Source of the DNA: Candidatus Heimdallarchaeota archaeon
Lineage (GTDB): Archaea > Asgardarchaeota > Heimdallarchaeia > Hodarchaeales > LC-3
Reading direction: 5' to 3'
Assembly: GCA_027364495.1 (NCBI GenBank)
Contig: DAHXPE010000181.1
Coordinates: 1-7,767, forward strand
Length of the DNA: 7,767 bases
The notes beneath the pieces were generated by a model. It was not told where the DNA came from. It did no database searches and worked only from the letters and a program-made list of their open reading frames with translations. This document shows positions 1-4,841 of this stretch, in pieces. A program made the position numbers and the translations under genes. How positions within the stretch are numbered: position 1 is the first letter of the stretch; each line of letters begins with the position of its first letter.

Positions 1-79
1 CAGTTACTTTTGGAAGAGAGTAATTTGCAGTTTTTTATTGAGAAAATAAATCCGGATAAAATAATTAATTTAACAGAAA
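1..79 (+). repeat. Exact inverted copy of an internal nep1 segment (partner 350-428)
   Basis: The first 79 bases are, base for base, the reverse complement of 350-428 inside nep1; identity stops at base 80. Read on the plus strand the copy encodes nep1 residues beginning QLLLEESNLQFF and ending INLTE, then runs into unrelated codons and a TAG at 141-143. The match begins at the first base of the window, so the true repeat may extend further left. The arms are separated by 270 nt. This may be a real inverted duplication or a fold-back amplification/assembly chimera at a contig end; the sequence alone does not decide. Confidence 0.95.
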
Positions 80-140
80 GAGAAAACTTATGTAATAATT
101 TCTTTCTACTTTTAACTTTTTTTCTTTATAATTTCTTTTT

Positions 141-827
141 CTAGTTTATAAATCTTGTAAATAGTATATTTAATATCATCCAGGCTGTTGTTGGTCTTTC
201 TATTAATTGTATGTTTTCTATTGGCCTTTTTATTTTCGTTTGTAAAGCTATTTCTCCTTTTTGATATCCTCCTATGAGTATCATTGTATGATCTGAACCT
301 TTTATGTAATTTAATAATACTTGGTTCAAAATATTTGTTTTTACCCCTTTTTCTGTTAAATTAATTATTTTATCCGGATTTATTTTCTCAATAAAAAACT
401 GCAAATTACTCTCTTCCAAAAGTAACTGCAATTCTTCCGTTATTTTTATCCCTTGTTCAAAAAGAAACTTTTCCATTAATCCCCTGAAACGAATATAATT
501 AACTGGTACTCTCCATGATTGAGGTACAAAAAAAATTTGTTCATTTTTTGTATGAACATATAATTTAATGTTTGCTTTCATTTCATCTGGTAAAATTTTC
601 ATTATGTGGTGGTATTGAAGTAGAAAAATATGAACTAAATCTGGACGGCCACTAAATGGAAGTTTATCTGGTAAAATTGATGATTGGTGAACTGAAATAT
701 CCAGTAACAATTCATTAGGATTTTTTCCCCTTCTTTTAGAATCATTAACAATTGACATATGCTGAATGTCACATGTATTTTCATTTACAAGTTCCAAGGA
801 GGCATTATGGAGAATTATCGTCAACAT
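141..827 (-). CDS. nep1: Nep1/Emg1-type 16S rRNA pseudouridine N1-methyltransferase
   Basis: This is a SPOUT-class methyltransferase of ribosome biogenesis. The family N1-methylates a pseudouridine in small-subunit rRNA (helix 35 region) using S-adenosylmethionine, as a homodimer. The family signatures appear in order: the opening MLTIILHNASLELV, LLLDISVHQSSI, GRPDLVHIFLL, VHTKNEQIFFVP followed by RVPVNYIRFRGLMEKFL, then the C-terminal cofactor-knot segments ILIGGYQKGEI and IERPTTAWMIL. The length of about 228 residues is normal for archaeal members. The frame opens eight codons earlier at a TTG (851), but the ATG at 825-827 aligns with the usual archaeal N-terminus (MLxLIL...) and is preferred. 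No strong ribosome-binding site is visible. The gene is divergent from the winged-helix gene and ends in TAG. Its segment 350-428 is duplicated in inverted form at the window edge. The family call is very secure; the start is less so. Confidence 0.93.
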   Translation of the reverse strand: MLTIILHNASLELVNENTCDIQHMSIVNDSKRRGKNPNELLLDISVHQSSILPDKLPFSGRPDLVHIFLLQYHHIMKILPDEMKANIKLYVHTKNEQIFFVPQSWRVPVNYIRFRGLMEKFLFEQGIKITEELQLLLEESNLQFFIEKINPDKIINLTEKGVKTNILNQVLLNYIKGSDHTMILIGGYQKGEIALQTKIKRPIENIQLIERPTTAWMILNILFTRFIN

Positions 828-852
828 AAATATTCTAAATTCATTTATCAAT

Positions 853-894
853 AAAGATTTTTATTTTTCATTATTCAGAAAGATTTTTATTTTT
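853..894. repeat. Pair of 16-nt direct repeats in the divergent promoter region
   Basis: AAAGATTTTTATTTTT occurs exactly at 853-868 and again at 879-894, offset by 26 nt, about two and a half helical turns. Both copies lie between the divergent nep1 and winged-helix genes, and the second overlaps the TATA-like palindrome at 891-900. Paired sites at such spacing are a common arrangement for dimeric archaeal regulators. A role as operator for the neighbouring DNA-binding protein is inference. The AT bias makes chance repeats more likely than usual. Confidence 0.6.
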
Positions 895-900
895 ATAAAA
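891..900. promoter_or_regulatory. Symmetric TATA-box-like element serving two divergent genes
   Basis: The perfect palindrome TTTTATAAAA can act as an archaeal TATA box on either strand. On the minus strand, transcription about 25 nt downstream would start near 868, giving a leader of about 40 nt for nep1. On the plus strand it would start near 922, shortly before the ATG at 930 and the TTG at 948 of the winged-helix gene. The geometry fits both genes, but no transcript data are available and the region is generally AT-rich. Confidence 0.4.
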
Positions 901-947
901 GCTTATTTTTTTAGTTTATTTTGTATTAAATGGTCGAATACCTTTAA

Positions 948-1277
948 TTGCCCGAAGAAAATAATAGAACTGAAAAATGTTTTTGTGGATCTGTAGCCGA
1001 CAAAATTTTTATTGTAAACGATAAAATGATGTACACTTGTGGGTCTACTGATTGCAATAATTTAGCTAAACAATATGGTTCTTTAACTAATTGGCTTCTT
1101 TCAAATGTCGAGGAAATTGGTAAAAATTCCTTTGACTTAGATAAAATAGAGCTTCGCATTGTGCTTTATTTAAAAAAATGTTTTGGAGCTAATCAAAAAA
1201 CAATAGCCCAACATACAGGTCTTGCTAAAAGCTCTGTTTCAAAAGCACTTCTTAAACTTGAGAAAAAAGGTTTATGA
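948..1277 (+). CDS. Zinc-finger plus winged-helix DNA-binding protein, frame interrupted by tandem TGA
   Basis: This is a small putative transcriptional regulator. The N-terminal part carries four cysteines, C11 and C13 (CFC) and C31 and C36 (CGSTDC), spaced like a zinc-binding knuckle. Residues about 66-109 form a helix-turn-helix: a helix around ELRIVLYLKK, then TIAQHTGLAKSSVSKALLKLEKKGL, typical of MarR/TrmB-like winged helices. The frame ends at TGA 1275-1277, exactly where the wing should follow. A second TGA follows at once, and the same frame then continues 28 codons with wing-like content, so the product as read is truncated or the gene is a recent pseudogene. The start is uncertain: TTG at 948 is the first usable codon after an in-frame TAA at 945-947, and no ribosome-binding site is obvious. 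The gene is divergent from nep1. The regulated target is unknown; self-regulation or control of nep1 is speculation. Confidence 0.6.
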   Translation: MPEENNRTEKCFCGSVADKIFIVNDKMMYTCGSTDCNNLAKQYGSLTNWLLSNVEEIGKNSFDLDKIELRIVLYLKKCFGANQKTIAQHTGLAKSSVSKALLKLEKKGL

Positions 1278-1367
1278 TGAAAGGACGATTTTTATGACGA
1301 ATTTGGGAATATTGACAATAATAAAAAAGGAAAGTTTAGTTCCACTTGGAGATTAATTGAAAAATAA
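1275..1367 (+). other. In-frame continuation of the winged-helix gene after TGA-TGA
   Basis: After TGA TGA (1275-1280) the frame of the upstream gene stays open for 28 codons, from KDDFYDEFGN to KGKFSSTWRLIEK, then ends in TAA TAA (1365-1370). A hydrophilic turn followed by a strand like FSSTWRLIEK is what the wing of a winged helix looks like, so this is probably the original C-terminus. Possible causes are two nonsense changes, a sequencing error, compensating indels around the A-rich stretch 1262-1268, or readthrough. Trp is encoded by TGG here and elsewhere in the window, so global reassignment of TGA is unlikely. Confidence 0.6.
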
Positions 1368-1396
1368 TAATTAATTATTGTTTTGAAAATAGAACC

Positions 1397-1410
1397 TATC
1401 TTTTTTTTTT
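1397..1410 (+). terminator. Poly-T archaeal-type terminator after the winged-helix gene
   Basis: A run of ten T (1401-1410), preceded by CTATC, lies 34 nt beyond the double TAA that closes the extended winged-helix frame. Archaeal RNA polymerase terminates at such T-runs without needing a strong hairpin, and none is seen. The position between two co-directional genes supports the call. Confidence 0.6.
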
Positions 1411-1477
1411 AAAAAAATTATATGCTTTCATCAAGAAAGATAATAATTGCTTACAAAAAATTTATTAAAATAATTAA

Positions 1478-1498
1478 AAATGATTAAATAAATCATTT
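1478..1498. promoter_or_regulatory. 8-bp dyad in the promoter region of the DUF1684 gene
   Basis: AAATGATT (1478-1485) and AATCATTT (1491-1498) are perfect inverted repeats around a 5-nt centre AAATA, about 50 nt upstream of the DUF1684 coding frame. The site could be an operator or a TATA region (TTAAATAAAT). The rest of 1411-1548 is AT-rich sequence with no ORF and no other recognised element. The symmetry is directly visible; a regulatory role is inferred. Confidence 0.35.
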
Positions 1499-1548
1499 GA
1501 TAGATAAATCACAAGATAATGGCTTAAAAATATTTAGAAGGTTTTTTT

Positions 1549-2037
1549 ATTTCTGATTATGAAAATTTTGTCAAAAATTTAAGAGCTAAACATGAAGAAC
1601 AGATTAATACTATCAGAAAGACGAATGGACAAGAGAAAGAACAGTTTGATTATTATCCGATCGATTCTAAATGGAAGGTTTCTGGGGTAATTACTCTACG
1701 TAAACCAAAGGAAGGGATGATGGACCATTCAATAAAATTTATTCGTATTGGAAAGATTGATTTAACTTTGGAAAGAAATCCTTTAAAATTAGACCTCTAT
1801 CAAATTGAAAATGAAAATGAGAGCTTTTATATATATCTTAAAGATGGAACATCCGGTAAAGGTTCTTATGGGTTAGGACGATTTGTTCCTGTCTTGAAAA
1901 ATGATAATGATTATATTATTGACTTTAACTTAGCTTTTACACCAGCTTGTGGACATATTGAAGGTTCTGCTTGTCCTTGGGCTCGCGAAAGTACCGGTAT
2001 AGCAATAGAAGCCGGTGAAAAAGCTGAATTGTATTAA
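1549..2037 (+). CDS. DUF1684 family protein with apparent ATT start
   Basis: The C-terminal half carries the DUF1684 hallmarks: a turn DGTSGKGSYGLGRFVPV, then IDFNLAFTPACG, a second cysteine in SACPW, and the closing IAIEAGEKAELY. The N-terminal half (ENFVKNLRAKHEEQ and YYPIDSKWKV) also matches the family layout, in which a helix leads into the strand before the core. The biochemical function of DUF1684 is not established. The first in-frame ATG (1717) would delete about 56 residues of conserved domain. The frame opens after TAA 1525-1527 and contains no ATG, GTG or TTG before the conserved part. An ATT at 1549-1551 sits 7 nt after GAAGG (1537-1541), a well-placed ribosome-binding site, and is chosen here, giving 162 residues. 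Alternatives are a small indel or a nonsense change that cut off the ATG at 1519. The gene is alone on its strand and overlaps the convergent dehydrogenase gene by 4 nt. Confidence 0.8.
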   Translation: MSDYENFVKNLRAKHEEQINTIRKTNGQEKEQFDYYPIDSKWKVSGVITLRKPKEGMMDHSIKFIRIGKIDLTLERNPLKLDLYQIENENESFYIYLKDGTSGKGSYGLGRFVPVLKNDNDYIIDFNLAFTPACGHIEGSACPWARESTGIAIEAGEKAELY

Positions 2038-2783
2038 ATTTTTCTATTAACTAAAGTAGCAGATGCCTGTGCAGTTGGCATAATAATAATATCTTGGATA
2101 TTTACGTGGGATGGACGAGAAGCGACAAAATAAATTGTATCTGCAATATCAACTGCTGTGAGTGGTTGGAAACCTTCATAAACCTTTTTTGCCTTCTTTT
2201 CATCATCCAATCGAATGATAGAAAATTCCGTTTCAACCATGCCTGGATCGACGCTTGAGCATCTAATATTATATCCATGCACATCCATTCGTATAGCTCT
2301 TGTTAAGGCATCAACTGCAAATTTCGTAGCATTATAAACATTACCACCAGGATATGTTTCATGTCCAGCAATAGATCCTATATTAATTATATGTCCAGAA
2401 TTACGTTCCAACATTTTAGGTAAGACAGCTCTGGTAACAGCTAGAAGGCCTTTTATGTTTGTGTCAATCATTTGTTCCCATTTTTCCCAAAATCCATCTT
2501 GAATCTTTTCTATTCCTTTAGCTAGTCCAGCATTATTTATCAATACATCAATTTCAGGTAAATCATGAACAGCTTCGTCAACCTCCTCTTTCTTTCTTAC
2601 ATCAACTTGTTTAATTGTTACTTGTACTTTATATAATTCGGATAACCTTTTCTGAATTTCCTTTAACCTATCAAGTCGTCGTGCAAATAAGATTAAATTA
2701 GATCCTTCTTTTGCAAATGCTTGTGCACAAGCAAGACCTATACCACTGCTTGCCCCAGTTATTAGAATAGTTTTATTTTTCAT
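2034..2783 (-). CDS. Short-chain dehydrogenase/reductase, YdfG-like (3-hydroxy acid dehydrogenase type)
   Basis: This is a classical SDR oxidoreductase, cytosolic and probably NADP-linked. From the ATG at 2783 (249 residues) one sees the Rossmann motif TGASSGIG at residues 9-16, an ARR that often favours NADP just after the second strand, NNAG at 83-86, and the catalytic Asn109, Ser137, Tyr150 and Lys154 (GSIAG, YNATK). The C-terminal part (GMVETEFSIIRL, PSHVNIQDIIIMPTAQA) resembles E. coli YdfG, which acts on L-allo-threonine, serine and 3-hydroxypropionate/malonic semialdehyde. A TTG three codons upstream is possible, but the ATG fits the family better; no clear ribosome-binding site is seen. 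It is last in the acyl-CoA carboxylase operon, 31 nt after the carrier protein gene, so it may reduce a 3-oxo compound made downstream of carboxylation. The substrate is not determinable from sequence. Confidence 0.88.
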   Translation of the reverse strand: MKNKTILITGASSGIGLACAQAFAKEGSNLILFARRLDRLKEIQKRLSELYKVQVTIKQVDVRKKEEVDEAVHDLPEIDVLINNAGLAKGIEKIQDGFWEKWEQMIDTNIKGLLAVTRAVLPKMLERNSGHIINIGSIAGHETYPGGNVYNATKFAVDALTRAIRMDVHGYNIRCSSVDPGMVETEFSIIRLDDEKKAKKVYEGFQPLTAVDIADTIYFVASRPSHVNIQDIIIMPTAQASATLVNRKI

Positions 2784-2814
2784 TTTTTTCAAACTCGTGT
2801 ATTATTGGTTTGTT

Positions 2815-3342
2815 TTAAGCGATCGGTTCTTCCGTTATTGGTTTAACAATAACTAACATATCTCGCTTACTTACTTTTTGGTTCAATTTCACACTAATTG
2901 TATCAATCCTACCCGTTATTGGCGATCTGATTTCATTTCGCATTTTCATTGCTTCTAAGTAAAGTAAAACTTGGTCTTTTTCTACAATTTCACCTTCTTT
3001 TACTTGTATTCCAGTTATAACTCCAGGAATAATTGCCTGTAATATTGATTGCCTTGATTTTGCTTCAGTTGTAGTTTTTTCAATTTTATTTATGCTCACT
3101 CTAAAGGAAAAGTCAATTTCACGACCATTAAGATACAAACGGCCATCAATAAAATCAATTTTGAAATAAAAATCATCAACTTGAACCTGATATGAACTCA
3201 TATTCGTCGTAGAAAATCGAGTGGATATTTGAGGCTGAAAATTTCGTTCATTTATGACAATTTTGCCTTCTTCATTCGTCTCCACAACTAACTTTCGTCC
3301 ATTATATAATACTTCATAAATGCCTTTTTCTTCAAGTACCAT
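2815..3342 (-). CDS. Biotin carboxyl carrier protein of acyl-CoA carboxylase
   Basis: This subunit swings biotin between the carboxylase and carboxyltransferase sites. The C-terminal biotinyl domain (residues about 100-168) has the lysine-bearing motif EAMKM, with Lys133 as the biotinylation site, flanked by IPGVITGIQVKEGE and SPITGRIDTISVK in the usual beta-barrel layout. Residues 1-90 are beta-rich (IYEVLYNGRKL, YQVQVDDFYFKID, LYLNGREIDFSF) and probably form the docking domain seen between the two modules in propionyl-CoA carboxylase alpha chains. The usual MKM tail of the motif is intact. The ATG is preceded by AAGGA at 7-nt spacing, and that site adjoins the TAA of the biotin carboxylase gene 13 nt upstream, suggesting coupled translation. 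No biotin ligase gene is in the window. A 175-residue stand-alone carrier is typical for archaea. Confidence 0.93.
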   Translation of the reverse strand: MVLEEKGIYEVLYNGRKLVVETNEEGKIVINERNFQPQISTRFSTTNMSSYQVQVDDFYFKIDFIDGRLYLNGREIDFSFRVSINKIEKTTTEAKSRQSILQAIIPGVITGIQVKEGEIVEKDQVLLYLEAMKMRNEIRSPITGRIDTISVKLNQKVSKRDMLVIVKPITEEPIA

Positions 3343-3355
3343 AACAATTTCCTTC

Positions 3356-4834
3356 TTATTGACCAGTTCCTTCTCTTCTAGCAGTATCCCTCCATCTGCT
3401 TTTTGAAAGTGGCGGTAAAGTCACTTTACTAGTATGTTTTCGGATACTGAATAATGCTGCAACTGTAGCTTGAAACTCTTCTTGAATTTTATTTAGTATA
3501 TCACTATCCTGAACAAATCTAGAGGAAACATCATTAGTTAAAAATTGAGGATGATGAATTAAATGCCTGTGGAATAATAAAGTATTTGGTAAACCAACAA
3601 GAGTAAACTCTTTAAAGATATAATCGGCTCTTTTTATCGCTGTTTCTCTTGAATCACCGAAAATCACTAATTGTCCTAAAAAGGTATCATAATCGAATGT
3701 AATTGTATAACCACGATATATATTTGAATCAAATCTAACCCCTGGTCCACCTGGTATTTCTAGCTCTTTAACAGTGCCATATGAGGGTTGAAAATTATAT
3801 ACTGGGTCTTCTGCATTTATTCTAAAGGATAAAGCATGACCTAAAATTTTTAAGTCAGCTTGCTTAATTGATAAAGGTTCCTTTTGAGCAACTAATATTT
3901 GTTGTGTTACGTGATCAATGCCTGTAACCATTTCGGTCACTGGATGCTCTAATTGAATATGGCTATTAGATTCTGTAAAATATAATTTCCCTTCATAATA
4001 TAGAAATTCAATATTTCCCGCAGAAGAATAATTTGTCTGTTGCACAAATTTTAAAATTAAGTCATGAATTGAATTTCTTTGTTCATCTGAAATAATCATT
4101 GAAGGTGATTCGGAATACAATTTCTTATTTTGAAATTGAATTGATGCTTCACGTTCTGGAAAGATCAGACTATTTCCTTCCTGGTCCGCTAAAAAACCAA
4201 ATTCAATATTCCTAGTTGGGAAGAGGTATTTTTCAATAAAAACACCTTCCTGAACAAATGAAAAATAACTTTGTCTTTTTACATCCTCAAATGCTTTTTC
4301 TAATTCATTTTCTTTGTTCACTATTTGTAAACCTATTCCACCACCACCAAAATTTGGTTTTATGATAATTGGATAACCTATTTCATTACTTATTTTTTTG
4401 GCTTCCTCAAAATCTGTAATAGGCCGATCAGAACCTGATACAACTTCAAAACCTATCTTCTTAGCTAATTTTTTTGCTTCAACCTTTCCACCTATTTGCT
4501 TTAATGTTTTAGAGGAAGGACCAATCCAAGTAAAACCAGATTCTTCTACTTGTTCTGCAAATTGAGGATCATCTGATAAAAACGAATACCCTGGATGAAT
4601 GGCATCTGCTTCAAGCCATGATGCAGCTTCAAGTATTTTTTCCCGATTTAAGTAAGTTTCGTGTAATCTTCCATCACCAAGACTAAAAGATTCGTCTGCA
4701 AATCTAACATGACTTGATTGTTTATCTGCTTCTGAAAACACTGTTAATGGTGATATACCTGCTAATCTTAATGAACGTATTATTCTAACGGCAATGTCTC
4801 CACGATTTGCTATTAAAACTTTTTTGAACAACAC
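3356..4834 (-). CDS. Biotin carboxylase subunit of acyl-CoA carboxylase, with atypical active site
   Basis: This ATP-grasp enzyme should carboxylate carrier-bound biotin with bicarbonate. The N-terminal domain has ANRGDIAVRI and HPGYSFLSDDP. The ATP-grasp part carries Lys117, Lys159 (IIKPNFGGGGIGL), Glu201 (IEKYL), Gln233, Lys238, Glu276, Glu288, Asn290, Gln294, Glu296 and Arg338 (FRINAEDP), nearly in register with E. coli AccC numbering. Several positions differ from the family: the glycine loop has Ile167 rather than Arg, and residues 209, 236 and 292 are Asn, Asn and His where E. coli has His, His and Arg. GK in the C-terminal domain is GQ (387-388). The tail beyond residue 450 resembles that of PCC-type alpha chains. 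The start is GTG, with GAGG five nt upstream; a TTG one codon later is equally spaced for initiation. It lies 7 nt after the carboxyltransferase stop. The family call is secure; full activity is less certain. Confidence 0.93.
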   Translation of the reverse strand: MLFKKVLIANRGDIAVRIIRSLRLAGISPLTVFSEADKQSSHVRFADESFSLGDGRLHETYLNREKILEAASWLEADAIHPGYSFLSDDPQFAEQVEESGFTWIGPSSKTLKQIGGKVEAKKLAKKIGFEVVSGSDRPITDFEEAKKISNEIGYPIIIKPNFGGGGIGLQIVNKENELEKAFEDVKRQSYFSFVQEGVFIEKYLFPTRNIEFGFLADQEGNSLIFPEREASIQFQNKKLYSESPSMIISDEQRNSIHDLILKFVQQTNYSSAGNIEFLYYEGKLYFTESNSHIQLEHPVTEMVTGIDHVTQQILVAQKEPLSIKQADLKILGHALSFRINAEDPVYNFQPSYGTVKELEIPGGPGVRFDSNIYRGYTITFDYDTFLGQLVIFGDSRETAIKRADYIFKEFTLVGLPNTLLFHRHLIHHPQFLTNDVSSRFVQDSDILNKIQEEFQATVAALFSIRKHTSKVTLPPLSKSRWRDTARREGTGQ

Positions 4835-4841
4835 TTAAACC

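Noticed and set aside
828..851. Upstream TTG start for nep1 (851)
   Set aside because: The ATG at 827 matches the usual family N-terminus, and the extra eight residues look unlike it; kept only as an alternative.
766..996. Plus-strand ORF of 76 codons
   Set aside because: It lies over the 5' end of nep1 and its AT-rich promoter, has low-complexity Phe/Ile/Lys composition and no domain signature; a shadow frame.
944..1159. Minus-strand ORF of 71 codons
   Set aside because: It is antisense to the Cys-rich winged-helix gene, whose cysteine pattern and helix-turn-helix explain the sequence.
1274..1300. ATGATGA and ATGACGA, resembling boxes C and C' of an archaeal C/D guide RNA
   Set aside because: No CTGA box D or D' lies in the following 90 nt, and the bases are better explained as part of the interrupted winged-helix frame.
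948..1367. Reassignment of TGA to an amino acid
   Set aside because: All intact genes use TGG for Trp, the carboxyltransferase gene ends naturally in TGA just before the next start, and the stop-broken frames lie only in doubtful genes.
2102..2284. Minus-strand ORF of 60 codons
   Set aside because: It is an alternative frame wholly inside the strongly supported short-chain dehydrogenase gene.
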